The notes: generated by a model from the letters alone, not told the origin. DNA of 64,000 nucleotides from Inquilinus sp042743185 (GCF_042743185.1 NZ_JBHYMS010000030.1:1-64000); one strand, 5' to 3'; numbered from the stretch's first letter, positions 27,671 to 37,229 are shown. Program-made: numbers and translations.

Positions 27671-28207
27671 TCACCAGGTGCGGATGTCGCCGGTGTCGAC
27701 GTGGACGAAGTTCGACCGCGGATAGTAGCCGACGCCGCCGGCCTCGAGCCCGACCGCGTTGCGGCGCAGGCTGGCCAGGCTCATATTCGGCATGAAGATG
27801 TCCGCCGCCTGGCCCTGGATATGCAGGGAGTTGCGGGCAACGCCGCGGCTGCGGCGGGCCAGCATGGCGTTGGTGGCGCGGGAGCGATAGCCGCAGACGA
27901 CATGGATCGGCTCGTCCGATCCGCCCTTGCGCTGCAGCGTATACAGGATGTCGAGCAGCTTCGGATCCATGACCCGGACCTCGTCCGACCGCCAGTCGCG
28001 CAGGAAGTAATTGAACTTGGCCAGAACGTCCGGGTTGTACCAGCCGTCGGCCCAGTACTCTTCCTTGATTTCGACCAGATTGTGGGCGTCGTAGAGATGG
28101 AGCGTTCTTCGATTGGTGGCGGCAAGGGCTGAGAGTGGTGCGATGGGCGCGACGGCGGCGGCTGCAACAGCCCCGGCCGACATCCTCAGGAATTGCCGTC
28201 TCTGCAT
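27671..28207 (-). CDS. DUF882/YcbK-like peptidoglycan-associated M15-type protein
   Basis: A 178-aa exported protein. The twin-arginine signal RRQFLRMSAGAVAAAAVA ends near ALA (about residue 29). The domain carries the zinc-site pattern of the M15/DUF882 family: CGYRSRATNAM, SLHIQGQAADI (SxHxxGxAxD) and FVHVDTG. The family is thought to cleave or bind peptidoglycan peptides. In E. coli the homologue ycbK lies beside the L,D-transpeptidase ycbB; here too an LdtD-type gene is the next one upstream on the same strand. The start ATG at 28205-28207. Confidence 0.88.
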   Translation of the reverse strand: MQRRQFLRMSAGAVAAAAVAPIAPLSALAATNRRTLHLYDAHNLVEIKEEYWADGWYNPDVLAKFNYFLRDWRSDEVRVMDPKLLDILYTLQRKGGSDEPIHVVCGYRSRATNAMLARRSRGVARNSLHIQGQAADIFMPNMSLASLRRNAVGLEAGGVGYYPRSNFVHVDTGDIRTW

Positions 28208-28535
28208 CGTTCCCGCTGCTCCTAACCTTCACTAACCGCGCATCCGGCATTTCTGACGCTTTACACGCCTATACTCGGCGCCGGGCGTTCGATGGCGTCC
28301 TTTGTGAAGCAGGGCGAAGCGGGAATCAACAGTTTCTTCTCAGCTTTACAAAGAAACTCTGTGACATAATGGCAACATTGTGGTAGATCTGTCGCAGTTT
28401 TAGTGAAGTGAAAAGTAAAAATGCCAAAAATCATAATATAGACTTTACGACTGATCGAAATCATCAAGGCAAAGTAAAAAAGGGCGACCGAAATTCGGAC
28501 GCCCTTTGGAGCAACGTCGGAATCGTAGGAGGATT
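28208..28535. other. AT-rich intergenic region
   Basis: A 328-bp gap between the L,D-transpeptidase stop and the DUF882 start, both on the minus strand. It contains the transpeptidase terminator at 28476-28507 and a long AT-rich stretch (about 28320-28470) that is probably the DUF882 promoter. Its own terminator and promoter mean the two cell-wall genes are not one operon. Confidence 0.6.
28476..28507 (-). terminator. Rho-independent terminator of the L,D-transpeptidase gene
   Basis: On the minus strand AAAGGGCG-TCCGAATTTCGG-TCGCCCTTTTTT forms a GC stem with an inner CCGAA/TTCGG extension, followed by six Ts. This is a classic intrinsic terminator about 30 bp after the stop at 28536. Confidence 0.88.
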
Positions 28536-30224
28536 TCAGCGGGAAGATGCGAGTTGTTCGCGCCGGGTTTCACGGGCCTGGAGCGCTGCGATGACCTTGG
28601 CGTCGATGCCGTAGATATCGTTGCGGAACGCCACCTCGCCGGTCCGATCGATCCACGCGGTCTGGTAGACGATGTAGAGCGGCATCGGAGTCGGCAGATT
28701 GATTCGAGTCGTCGGGGTCCAGCTGCCCATCACCCGTTCCCGCCGGGCCGGCGACCAGTCGGGCGATCCCTCGAGCAGATAATCCGCCAGCCAGATCGGA
28801 TCCTGCAGCCGCACGCAGCCATGCGACAGGGCTCGGTTGGTGCGCTGGAAGTAGTTCTTCGACGGCGTGTCGTGGAGATAGACGCTCCAGTTGTTCGCCA
28901 TCATGAACTTGACCTTGCCGAGGGCGTTGCCCGGCCCCGGCTCCTGCCGGATGCGCAGCGACCGCATGGTGCCGGCACCGATGCCGTACCAGTCGACGTA
29001 GTCGGCGCTCATCTCGCGCGAGCCGCTGCCCCAGCCGGAGAACAGCCGGTAGTTGCGGCTGGCGAGATAGCCCGGATTGTTGCGCAGCCTCGGCAGGTAC
29101 TCCTTGGCGGCGATCGAAGGCGGTATCGTCCAGGTCGGGTTGAACTCGAGATAGGTCAGGGCGCTGTTGAACAGCGGCGTCTGGTTCTTGGACTGGCCGA
29201 CCACGACGTCCATGGTGCGCACCAGCTGGCCGTCGGCGACGACGTCCATGGTGAAGGCGGCAATGTTGACCATCAGGTAGTCGGGGCCGAGATCGTCCGG
29301 CAGCCAGCGCAGCCGCTCCATGCTGGCGACGATCTGGTTCATCCGTTCCGGCCCCTGCCGGTTCAGCATGGCCAGGGTGCCGCGGCCCAGGATGCCGTCC
29401 GGCTTCAGCCCGTGCTTGGCCTGGAACTGCTCGACCGCCGTCACCAGCTGCGGGTCGTAGAGCCGGCTCGGGTCGGCCGGGTCGCCGACGAGCTCGCCGG
29501 TCGCGGCCAGGCGGGCGCGCAGCACCGGCACGCGGTCGCTCTCCTGCCCCGGCCGCAGGCTCTCGCCCGGCGGGATGGTCGGCCAGCCGGCCTCGGCCAG
29601 CGTCTCGTAGCCGCCGAGCGCGCCCTTCAGCTGCTGGTACAGCGCATGCTTCGGCGCCAGGTCGGCCAGGAACCTGTCCGGATCGGGCAGCATCGACACC
29701 GCGGTGGCCAGCGCCGCCCGGTCGACCGGCTTCGGGGTGATGTCGAAGGTCTCGTCGATCTCACGCGGCACCAGCCTTCCGGCATGCACGTCGACGCCGT
29801 AGCGCATCACCGCGGCGCTGAGCAGGATCTCGGCGGCGACGACGTCATCGGTGTCGGGGGAGCGGATCAGCTCCTTCAGCGCCTCGACATAGTAGTCGGA
29901 CGGGACCAGCCCCTCTTCGCGCGCCTCGGCCAGGCGTGCCACGATCGGCTCGACGCGCGGATCGAGCCGCCCGCCCATGTCGATCCACAGCGGGAACCAG
30001 CCGCGACCGGCATAGAGATCGCGCACCTCCCGCGCCTTCAGCACCACGCCGCCGACGGTGACCGTGTCCGCATCGCCGATCGCCGCCTCGATCGCGGCGC
30101 GCGGGTCGGACAGGGAGCTCGTCTCCAGCGACGCGGCCACCGGCGTCAGTCCGGCCCGGGCCACGGCCGGCAGGACGGCCGCGCCGAGCAGCAGGGACAG
30201 AAGCGGGACAACGAGGCGTCGCAT
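28536..30224 (-). CDS. L,D-transpeptidase, LdtD/YcbB type
   Basis: A 562-aa periplasmic enzyme making 3-3 cross-links in peptidoglycan. The signal peptide (MRRLVVPLLSLLLGAAVLPA) is cleaved near ARA. A peptidoglycan-binding domain lies at about 261-292 (TAVEQFQAKHGLKPDGILG), and the YkuD catalytic domain has SHGCVRLQDP with the active Cys near 469. The overall plan (long N-terminal scaffold, binding domain, catalytic domain) is that of E. coli YcbB (615 aa). The ATG at 30222-30224 is chosen at the signal peptide. The frame remains open far upstream through the antisense of the ABC gene, which is not coding. Confidence 0.93.
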   Translation of the reverse strand: MRRLVVPLLSLLLGAAVLPAVARAGLTPVAASLETSSLSDPRAAIEAAIGDADTVTVGGVVLKAREVRDLYAGRGWFPLWIDMGGRLDPRVEPIVARLAEAREEGLVPSDYYVEALKELIRSPDTDDVVAAEILLSAAVMRYGVDVHAGRLVPREIDETFDITPKPVDRAALATAVSMLPDPDRFLADLAPKHALYQQLKGALGGYETLAEAGWPTIPPGESLRPGQESDRVPVLRARLAATGELVGDPADPSRLYDPQLVTAVEQFQAKHGLKPDGILGRGTLAMLNRQGPERMNQIVASMERLRWLPDDLGPDYLMVNIAAFTMDVVADGQLVRTMDVVVGQSKNQTPLFNSALTYLEFNPTWTIPPSIAAKEYLPRLRNNPGYLASRNYRLFSGWGSGSREMSADYVDWYGIGAGTMRSLRIRQEPGPGNALGKVKFMMANNWSVYLHDTPSKNYFQRTNRALSHGCVRLQDPIWLADYLLEGSPDWSPARRERVMGSWTPTTRINLPTPMPLYIVYQTAWIDRTGEVAFRNDIYGIDAKVIAALQARETRREQLASSR

Positions 30225-30422
30225 CGGGTGATCTCCAGCAATCTTCAGATACGTAGCGCGGCGCCGGGGCCAGAGGAGTCCTTTTGCCGTGATCAGAGCG
30301 TGAAAGTCACACAGCGTTGCCTCATCGCAACATAAGCATGCAATTTTATCAATATCGCTTCGTGACAGGCGACGCGGCTTTGCCCCTTCCAGCCCGCGAG
30401 GCGCCCGCCTAGGGTACGCACC

Positions 30423-32279
30423 ATGAACGCCGACACGCCCCCTTCCGTCATCGACGCCGCCAAGGGCCGTCATCCGCTGCACTCGCTCGCCCCCTATCTC
30501 TGGCCGGCCGGCCAGCTGGAGATGCGGGCCCGGGTGGTGCTGGCGGTGCTGCTGCTGGTCGCGGCCAAGATCGCCAGCGTCTACACCCCGATCTTCTACA
30601 AGGACGCGATCGACGCGCTTTCCGTGAAGGGCGCGCTGCCGCTGCTGCTGCCGGTCGGCGCGATCCTGGCCTATGGCGCCGCCCGGGTCCTGAGCCTGGC
30701 CTTCGGCGAGCTGCGCGACGCCATCTTCGCCAAGGTGGCGCAGCGCGCCATCCGCCGGGTCGGGCTCGCCGTGTTCCAGCACCTGCACGGCCTGTCGCTG
30801 CGCTTCCATCTCGACCGGCAGACCGGCGGCCTGTCGCGGGTGATCGAGCGCGGCAACGCGGCGATCGAGACGCTGCTCAGCTTCATGCTGTTCAACATCC
30901 TGCCGACCCTGGTCGAGATCCTGTTCGTGGTCGCGGTGCTGTGGTGGGTGCTCGACCTGTGGTTCGCGCTGGTGACGCTGGTCACGGTCGTCCTCTACAT
31001 CGCCTTCACCCTGTGGGTGACGGAATGGCGGATCAAGTTCCGCCGCCAGATGAACGAGACCGACCAGGAGGCCAACACCAAGGCGATCGACAGCCTGCTG
31101 AACTTCGAGACGGTCAAGTATTTCGGCAACGAGGCGCATGAGTCGCGGCGCTACGAATCCTCGCTGATCCGCTTCGAGGCGGCGGCGGTGCAGAACCGGG
31201 TGTCGCTGTCGCTGCTGAACATCGGCCAGGCCGCGATCATCGCCGCCGGGCTGACCGCGGTGATGTGGATGGCGGCCCAGGGGATCGTCGACGGCCGCCT
31301 GACGGTCGGCGACTTCGTGCTGGCCAACACCTATCTGATCCAGCTGTACCTGCCGCTGAACTTCTTCGGCTTCGTCTACCGCGAGGTGAAGCAGGCGCTG
31401 GTCGACATCGAGAAGATGTTCTCGCTGCTCGGCGTGCCGCCCGAGGTGACGGACGCGCCGGGAGCGCAGCCGCTGATGGTGCAGGGCGGCACGGTCGGCT
31501 TCACCGATGTCGAGTTCGGCTACGACCCGCGCCGCGCGATCCTGAAGGGCGTGACCTTCGCCGTGCCGGCCGGGCACACCGTCGCCATCGTCGGGCCGAC
31601 CGGGGCCGGCAAATCGACCGTCAGCCGCCTGCTGTTCCGCTTCTACGACGTCACCGCCGGGTCGGTGCGGATCGACGGGCAGGACATCCGCGACGTCACC
31701 CAGGCCAGCCTGCGCGCCGCCATCGGCATCGTCCCGCAGGACACGGTGCTGTTCAACGACACCATCCGCTACAACATCGCCTATGGCCGGCCGGGCGCGA
31801 GCGACGAGGAGGTGGTGGCCGCGGCGCAGATGGCGCGGATCCACGATTTCGTGCTGCGCCTGCCCGACGGCTACGACACCAAGGTCGGCGAGCGCGGGCT
31901 GAAGCTGTCGGGCGGCGAGAAGCAGCGCGTGGCGATCGCCCGCACCATCCTGAAGGACCCGGCGATCCTGCTGTTCGACGAGGCGACCTCGGCGCTCGAC
32001 ACCAACACCGAGCGCGAGATCCAGGCCAATCTGCGCGAGGTCAGCCGCGGCAAGACCACGCTGGTGATCGCGCATCGCCTGTCGACCGTGATCGACGCCG
32101 ACGAGATCATCGTGCTGGCCGACGGCCGCATCGCCGAGCGCGGCAGCCACGCCCAGCTGCTGGCCGAGGACGGCCGCTACGCCGAGATGTGGCGCCGGCA
32201 GCAGGAGGCGGCGGAGCGCGGCGAGCTGGTGGCGCCGGAACGGCCGAACCGCGACCCGGAGATGGTCCAGGCGTCGTGA
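30423..32279 (+). CDS. Atm1/ABCB7-type ABC exporter (heavy-metal/glutathione-linked)
   Basis: A 618-aa half-transporter: a membrane domain with six helices (about 35-320) and an ATPase domain with Walker A GPTGAGKST near 392, signature LSGGEKQRVA near 492 and Walker B LLFDEATSALD near 517. The segment KAIDSLLNFETVKYFGNEAHESRRYE is the Atm1 family hallmark. Alphaproteobacterial relatives export glutathione-bound metals or Fe-S precursors. The tail (RGELVAPERPNRDPEM) is typical. Transcribed away from the transpeptidase gene across a 198-bp gap; it converges with the MFS gene with 3 bp between. Confidence 0.93.
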   Translation: MNADTPPSVIDAAKGRHPLHSLAPYLWPAGQLEMRARVVLAVLLLVAAKIASVYTPIFYKDAIDALSVKGALPLLLPVGAILAYGAARVLSLAFGELRDAIFAKVAQRAIRRVGLAVFQHLHGLSLRFHLDRQTGGLSRVIERGNAAIETLLSFMLFNILPTLVEILFVVAVLWWVLDLWFALVTLVTVVLYIAFTLWVTEWRIKFRRQMNETDQEANTKAIDSLLNFETVKYFGNEAHESRRYESSLIRFEAAAVQNRVSLSLLNIGQAAIIAAGLTAVMWMAAQGIVDGRLTVGDFVLANTYLIQLYLPLNFFGFVYREVKQALVDIEKMFSLLGVPPEVTDAPGAQPLMVQGGTVGFTDVEFGYDPRRAILKGVTFAVPAGHTVAIVGPTGAGKSTVSRLLFRFYDVTAGSVRIDGQDIRDVTQASLRAAIGIVPQDTVLFNDTIRYNIAYGRPGASDEEVVAAAQMARIHDFVLRLPDGYDTKVGERGLKLSGGEKQRVAIARTILKDPAILLFDEATSALDTNTEREIQANLREVSRGKTTLVIAHRLSTVIDADEIIVLADGRIAERGSHAQLLAEDGRYAEMWRRQQEAAERGELVAPERPNRDPEMVQAS

Positions 32280-32282
32280 CCG

Positions 32283-33590
32283 TCAGCGGCGCGGCCAGGC
32301 CGCGCCCGCCATCGCATCGCGAGGCAGCACCGGCGTATCGGACGCCCGGCCTGGATTGCGCACGAACACCGCGACCGCCAGCGCGCCGAGGATCGCGATG
32401 GCGCCGGTCAGCACGAAGGCGCCGGCGAAGCTGCCCGACCATTCGACCATGAAGCCGGTGACGGAGGGCGCCACAATACCGGCGAGGTTGGCGATCAGGT
32501 GGACGAAGCCGCCGACGCTGCCGACCCGCCCCTCCTCCACCGTGTCGAGGATGATCGCCCAATAGGTGTTGGCGGTCAGGTACATGAAGAAGACCGAGAC
32601 CGCCATCAGCGCCACCACGCCGGCGACCCCGGTGACGATGCCGGCCAGTGCCACGCAGATTGCGGCGATGGCCAGGCTGCCGACCAGGATCAGCTTGCGC
32701 GCGAACACGGCGTTGCCGGTGCGCCGGTAGATATGGTCGCAGACGAAGCCGCCCAGCACCATGCCGATGCAGCCGACCAGCCAGGGGATGGCGTTGACCA
32801 CGCCCATCGTGCCGATGCTGAGGCCCTGCGCCTTGACCAGATAGGTCGGGAACCAGGAGAGGAAGAAGTAGAGGATATAGGCGTAGCCGAAGAAGGCGAA
32901 GGCGGTGGCCAGAATCGCCGGGCGGCGCAGATAGGCGGACAGCGGCAGGCCGCCAGCCACGGCCGGGGGCTGGGCCCGCTCCTGCTCCATCTCGTCGCGC
33001 TCGACCGAACCGAGCCAGCGGTGCTGCTCCGGCCGATCGGTGGCGAGCAGCATCCAGGCCACGACCCATGCCAAGCCGACAACGGCGATGACGATGAAGG
33101 AGATGCGCCAGCCCGCCAGCACGGCGATCGACCCGACCACTGGCCCGGCCAAGGCGGCGCCGATCGGCTGGCCGGCATTGGCGATGCCGACGGCGGTCGC
33201 CTGCTCGCGCCGTGGGAACCAGTTGCTGACCACCTTGTTGGCGGTGGCGCTGAACGGCCCCTCGCCCATGCCGAAGACCACCCGCACCACCAGCAGGAAG
33301 GCGAGGCTGGTGGCGGCGGCGGTCAGGCCGCAGAACACCGACCAGACCGTCATCGCCAGGGTGAAGACGTTCTTCGGCCCGATCTTGTCGGAGGCCCAGC
33401 CGCCGACGAAGCAGAACAGGGCATAGCCGAAGAAGAAGCTGCTGAAGACGATGCCGAGCCGGGCGGGATCGAGATCGAGGTCGTCGGCGATCAGCGGCGC
33501 CGCGATCGACAGCGCCGCCCGGTCGAGGTAGCTGATGCCGCCGCCCAGGAACAGCAGGAAGACGATGAACCAGCGCAGCCGCGCTCCCAT
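32283..33590 (-). CDS. MFS transporter, anion:cation symporter (ACS) family
   Basis: A 435-aa, twelve-helix transporter. The N-terminus RWFIVFLLFLGGGISYLDRAAL and the loop GWASDKIGPKNVF are characteristic of the ACS family, which imports organic acids such as galactonate, glucarate, phthalate or tartrate with protons. The second-half signature LGGFVCDHIYRRTGN is also present. It follows the phytanoyl-CoA dioxygenase-like gene on the same strand by 57 bp, so the two are probably cotranscribed and under the divergent IclR regulator. Confidence 0.9.
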   Translation of the reverse strand: MGARLRWFIVFLLFLGGGISYLDRAALSIAAPLIADDLDLDPARLGIVFSSFFFGYALFCFVGGWASDKIGPKNVFTLAMTVWSVFCGLTAAATSLAFLLVVRVVFGMGEGPFSATANKVVSNWFPRREQATAVGIANAGQPIGAALAGPVVGSIAVLAGWRISFIVIAVVGLAWVVAWMLLATDRPEQHRWLGSVERDEMEQERAQPPAVAGGLPLSAYLRRPAILATAFAFFGYAYILYFFLSWFPTYLVKAQGLSIGTMGVVNAIPWLVGCIGMVLGGFVCDHIYRRTGNAVFARKLILVGSLAIAAICVALAGIVTGVAGVVALMAVSVFFMYLTANTYWAIILDTVEEGRVGSVGGFVHLIANLAGIVAPSVTGFMVEWSGSFAGAFVLTGAIAILGALAVAVFVRNPGRASDTPVLPRDAMAGAAWPRR

Positions 33591-33647
33591 GGCGTCCCTC
33601 CCCTTTTCATATGTCCGGCCGCGCCGGCCGGCGGCTTGCCCGTGCCG

Positions 33648-34475
33648 CTAGGCGGCGGGCGGGCGGCCGGTGCCGCGCATCAGGATCTGCTGATGGTCAC
33701 CGGTGACCTGGGCGTGGAAGGCCAGCGCGGCCTCGGACAGGTCGGAATCCGGCCGCTGCTCCGGCTCGAAGTTGCGGAATTCGTCGACGCCGCGGACCAG
33801 GGTCGCGGCGTCATGGGTGCCGACGACCTGGCGGACATAGGTGGGCAGATAGCGGATCGCGAAGCCGATGCGGCGCCGGTCGGACGGGTTGGGATCGGAG
33901 CCGTGGATCAGCCGGACATGGTGCAGCGACATCTCGCCGGGCTGCAGCTCGAGCATCCGGGCCTTCGCCTCGTCGACCTCGACCGCGATCTCCTGACCGC
34001 GCGACAGCAGGTTGTTGGCGGCGAAGGTGTCGCGATGCGGCACCTGGTCCATCATATGGCTGTCCGGGATCACCCGCATCGCGCCGTTCTCGGCCGTGCT
34101 CTCGGACAGCGCCACCCAGGCGGTGACGATATCGGCGGGGTCGAGGCCCCAATAGGTCGAATCCTGGTGCCAGGAGACGAAACCCGGGTCGTGCGGCTCC
34201 TTGATGAAGAAGCTGGAACCCCAGACCAGGATGTTCGGGCCGATGATATCCTCGACCGCGTCGAGGATGGCGGGATGGCGGATCAGCCCGTCCAGCCAGG
34301 TGAACAGGAGATGGCTCTTGTGGCGCATCGGCCCCTTCAGCGTCCCGTGCGCGCTCTCATGCGCTTCGAGATGGCGGCGGACCTGCGCCGCCTCGTCGGT
34401 CGAGAGCACCCGGATCGGGGCGTGATAGCCGTGAGTCCGGTAGTGCTCCACCGCGGCCGGGGACAGCATCTTCAT
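33648..34475 (-). CDS. Phytanoyl-CoA dioxygenase family Fe(II)/2-oxoglutarate oxygenase
   Basis: A 275-aa non-heme iron oxygenase. The iron ligands are visible: HQD in VSWHQDSTYWGL near residue 110, and the distal His in HHVRLIHGSDPNPSDRRR with the 2-oxoglutarate-binding Arg close by. The family hydroxylates small molecules. The start ATG at 34473-34475 sits about 6 nt after GGAGGAG. Divergent from the IclR gene and upstream of the ACS transporter, so it probably acts on, or after import of, the same organic acid. Substrate unknown. Confidence 0.88.
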   Translation of the reverse strand: MKMLSPAAVEHYRTHGYHAPIRVLSTDEAAQVRRHLEAHESAHGTLKGPMRHKSHLLFTWLDGLIRHPAILDAVEDIIGPNILVWGSSFFIKEPHDPGFVSWHQDSTYWGLDPADIVTAWVALSESTAENGAMRVIPDSHMMDQVPHRDTFAANNLLSRGQEIAVEVDEAKARMLELQPGEMSLHHVRLIHGSDPNPSDRRRIGFAIRYLPTYVRQVVGTHDAATLVRGVDEFRNFEPEQRPDSDLSEAALAFHAQVTGDHQQILMRGTGRPPAA

Positions 34476-34555
34476 GGCGGCTCCTCCGATGTCGGGCATC
34501 TTTGCGATGCACTAATTTCATTGGTGTCTTTATGATTTCAAATATGGAAGACCAT
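34476..34555. promoter_or_regulatory. Divergent promoter region for the oxygenase and IclR genes
   Basis: An 80-bp gap, AT-rich around 34510-34550 (GATTTCAAATATGGAA). IclR proteins usually bind such divergent gaps. The TTC..GAA words are only a weak palindrome, so no operator is claimed precisely. Confidence 0.4.
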
Positions 34556-35344
34556 ATGAACCAGGATGTCAACGCCGATGACAGGGACGCGGCCAAGCCC
34601 GGCGCCCCGGCGCTGGAGAAGGGGCTGGACCTGCTGGAGGCGCTGGCAGCCCAGCCGGACGGCATCAACCAGAAGTCGCTGGCGGCGCGGGTCGGCCGGT
34701 CGGTCGGCGAGATCTTCCGCATGCTCGGCGTGCTGGAGCGGCGCGGCTATGTCGCCCGCGACCCGAAGACCGGCGAGTACCGGCTGACGCTGCGGCTGTT
34801 CCAGCTCGGCACCCAGCATCCGCCGACCCGGCGCCTGCAGCAGGCGGCGCTGCCGGTCATGGAGGGCCTGGCCGCCCAGGTCGGGCTGGCCTGCCATCTC
34901 AGCATGGCCAGCGGCGAGCATTTCCTGATCCTGGCTCAGGCCGAGCCGGACCGGCCGATGGGCTGGACGGTGAAGCTCGGCGCCGTCTTCCCGCTGTCGA
35001 TGCACCTCGTCTCCGCCCGCATCCTGGCCGCCTTCCAGCGCGAGCCGCGGCGCGGCGAGATGGTGCGGATCATGGCGCAACGCGACGAGCTGCCGGCCGA
35101 TGACATCCTGGCGCGGCTGGAGGGCATCGCCGCGGCGGGGCACGACCTGGCGCCGAGCGAGACGGCGCCCGGCCTGACCGACATGAGCGCACCGGTCCTC
35201 GACCCTTCGGGGCTGGCGGTCGCCGCGCTGACCCTGCCCTTCCTGCCGCAGCGCGGGAACACGATCTCGCCCGAGGCGGCGCTGGCCGCGCTCCGGGACG
35301 CCGCCGCCCGGATCACGGAGCAGATCGGCGGCCTGGCCGGCTGA
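34556..35344 (+). CDS. IclR-family transcriptional regulator
   Basis: A 262-aa regulator. The winged helix (ALEKGLDLLEALAAQPDGIN, LAARVGRSVGEIFRMLGVLE) occupies about 18-75, followed by the GAF-like effector domain. The start is ambiguous: in-frame ATGs at 34532, 34544 and 34556 exist; the last has GGAAG at 5-nt spacing. Divergent from the oxygenase/transporter pair, which is its likely target, and next to the BKACE gene, which converges on it with a 3-bp gap. Confidence 0.9.
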   Translation: MNQDVNADDRDAAKPGAPALEKGLDLLEALAAQPDGINQKSLAARVGRSVGEIFRMLGVLERRGYVARDPKTGEYRLTLRLFQLGTQHPPTRRLQQAALPVMEGLAAQVGLACHLSMASGEHFLILAQAEPDRPMGWTVKLGAVFPLSMHLVSARILAAFQREPRRGEMVRIMAQRDELPADDILARLEGIAAAGHDLAPSETAPGLTDMSAPVLDPSGLAVAALTLPFLPQRGNTISPEAALAALRDAAARITEQIGGLAG

Positions 35345-35347
35345 GCC

Positions 35348-36070
35348 CTATCCGGCCGCGGAGGCCAGCTGCCGCGCGGCCCGCAGCAGGCCGGCATTGT
35401 CCGCCGCCCGCTCGCCGGACGGCAGATGGGCGCCGTCCTCCAGCCCGATGCGGCTGTCGAGGCCGCGGGCCAGGGCCATGCGGCAGATCGGCCATTTGGT
35501 GGCCTCGTAGCCGTGCAGCAGGCGCGGCAGCGCGATGCCGGCCCGGTCCAGGACCGCCAGGATGCCTTCGGCGACGGCCCTTGCCTCGGCCTCGTCCTGC
35601 TCGTTGATCTCGATCAGCACCCGCAGGCAGCGCTCCGCCTCCGGCAGGCGGACGAGGCGGTCGGCATCGGCGACCGACCAGACCCCGGCCTCGATGCCGA
35701 CGCCCTTGGACAGGGCGAGGCCGATCACCTCGGATGCGTCCTCCTCGACCAGGTTGACGGAGACGTAGTCGGGCAGGATCTCCCAGCCGCGGATGTCCGC
35801 CTGCCGAGCCCTGCCGCCCGGGCGGATCGGCCATCGGGTCGAGACGCCGATCGGGATGCCGGGCACCCGGCCGCGCACGGCCAGCAGCGCCCGGCCGATA
35901 TCGTCCGGCGTCAGGCTCTCCGCCCCGTCGGCGCCGCGCGGATGGATGTGCAGCTCCTCCGCCCCGGCCCGCACCGAGGCCTCGGCGTCGCGCGCCAGCT
36001 CCTCCGGCGTGCACGGCGTCGCCGGATGAAACGACTTGGTGCGGCTTCCGTTCAGACAGCCCTGCAGCAT
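35348..36070 (-). CDS. BKACE (DUF849) beta-keto acid cleavage enzyme
   Basis: A 240-aa zinc-dependent TIM-barrel protein of the beta-keto acid cleavage family, which splits a beta-keto acid with acetyl-CoA to give a CoA ester and acetoacetate. Visible motifs are EELHIHPRG (zinc ligands) near 41 and EDASEVIGLALSKGVGIEAG in the middle. The length is about 30-50 aa shorter than the 3-keto-5-aminohexanoate enzyme but normal for the short DUF849 branch. The ATG at 36068-36070 follows GAGAGGGG. Next to the IclR regulator; a role in the same catabolic path is possible. Confidence 0.82.
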   Translation of the reverse strand: MLQGCLNGSRTKSFHPATPCTPEELARDAEASVRAGAEELHIHPRGADGAESLTPDDIGRALLAVRGRVPGIPIGVSTRWPIRPGGRARQADIRGWEILPDYVSVNLVEEDASEVIGLALSKGVGIEAGVWSVADADRLVRLPEAERCLRVLIEINEQDEAEARAVAEGILAVLDRAGIALPRLLHGYEATKWPICRMALARGLDSRIGLEDGAHLPSGERAADNAGLLRAARQLASAAG

Positions 36071-36200
36071 CGGCCCCTCTCGCTCTGGCTGCGCGATCCT
36101 GCCGGCGTTGCCGACGGCGATCAATACGAGGTTGGCCGCAGGTTTCCGGAATGAACCAAATCGCCTAGCCTGCCGATGGGACACTGCAGGGATTCGGGTG

Positions 36201-37175
36201 GTGACGGCGGAGACGATCGAGGGCATGGCGGCGCAGATCCGGGGCGGCGATCGCCGGGCCCTGGCCCGCGCCATCACCCTGGTCGAGTCCCGCCGCGCCG
36301 ACCACCGCGAGCGGGCCGAGGCGCTGCTGGAGACGCTGGCGCCCGCCGCCGGCGGCGCGGTGCGGATCGGCATCTCCGGCCCGCCCGGCGTCGGCAAGTC
36401 GACCTTCATCGAGGCCTTCGGCCTGCACCTGACCGGCCAGGGCCATCGCGTCGCGGTGCTGGCGGTCGACCCGTCCTCGCAGCGCTCCGGCGGCTCGATC
36501 CTGGGCGACAAGACGCGGATGGAACTCTTAACCCGCGACCCCGCCGCCTTCATCCGCCCCTCCCCGGCCGGCGCCACGCTGGGCGGGGTGGCGCGGCGGA
36601 CGCGCGAGACCCTGCTGCTGTGCGAGGCCGCGGGCTACGACGTGGCGATCGTCGAGACCGTCGGCGTCGGCCAGTCCGAGACCGCGGTGGCGCAGATGGT
36701 CGATGTCTTCGTGCTGCTGCTGCTGCCCGGTGCCGGCGACGAGCTGCAGGGCATCAAGCGCGGCATCGTCGAGGTCGCCGACATCCTGGTGGTGAACAAG
36801 GCCGATGGCGACCAGAAGGGCGCCGCCAACCACGCCGCCGCCGAATACCGCCACGCCCTGGCGCTGCTGCGCGGCAGCAGCGGCTGGACCCCGCCGGTGC
36901 TGCAATGCTCGGCGCTGGAGAACCGCGGCATCGATGCGGTGTGGGAGACCATTGGGAAATTCCGCACGCAGATGGGCGAGGCCCTGGCCGGGCGACGCGC
37001 CGAGCAGGCCCGGTCCTGGCTGTGGCGCGAGCTGGGCGACGGCCTGCTGGACGCGCTGCGCGGCCATCCTGCGGTGGCCAAGGCCCTGCCGAGGCTGGAG
37101 GCCGAGGTCGCCGCCGGCCGCCTGCTGCCGACGGCGGCGGCACGGCGGCTGCTGGAGAGGTTCCTGGGAGGATGA
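36201..37175 (+). CDS. meaB: MeaB-type G-protein chaperone of methylmalonyl-CoA mutase
   Basis: A GTPase that guards adenosylcobalamin loading of methylmalonyl-CoA mutase or a related mutase. The 324-aa protein has the P-loop GPPGVGKST near residue 60, LAVDPSSQRSGGSILGDKTR (switch region), ETVGVGQSE and NKADGDQ for guanine recognition. The start is uncertain: GTG at 36201 is chosen for AGGGA 8 nt upstream; GTG 36198 and ATG 36225 are alternatives. The mutase gene is not in the window, but the cofactor links it to the cobalamin genes at the left end. Confidence 0.9.
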   Translation: MTAETIEGMAAQIRGGDRRALARAITLVESRRADHRERAEALLETLAPAAGGAVRIGISGPPGVGKSTFIEAFGLHLTGQGHRVAVLAVDPSSQRSGGSILGDKTRMELLTRDPAAFIRPSPAGATLGGVARRTRETLLLCEAAGYDVAIVETVGVGQSETAVAQMVDVFVLLLLPGAGDELQGIKRGIVEVADILVVNKADGDQKGAANHAAAEYRHALALLRGSSGWTPPVLQCSALENRGIDAVWETIGKFRTQMGEALAGRRAEQARSWLWRELGDGLLDALRGHPAVAKALPRLEAEVAAGRLLPTAAARRLLERFLGG

Positions 37176-37229
37176 GCGAAGCCCCGTGCCGGCCGGGTCC
37201 CCCGAAGGCGACCCGGCCGGCATCGGGTA

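Noticed and set aside
30230..32150. A possible long N-terminal extension of the L,D-transpeptidase
   Set aside because: The frame is open, but it is antisense to the Atm1-type exporter and the signal peptide at 30224 marks the true start.
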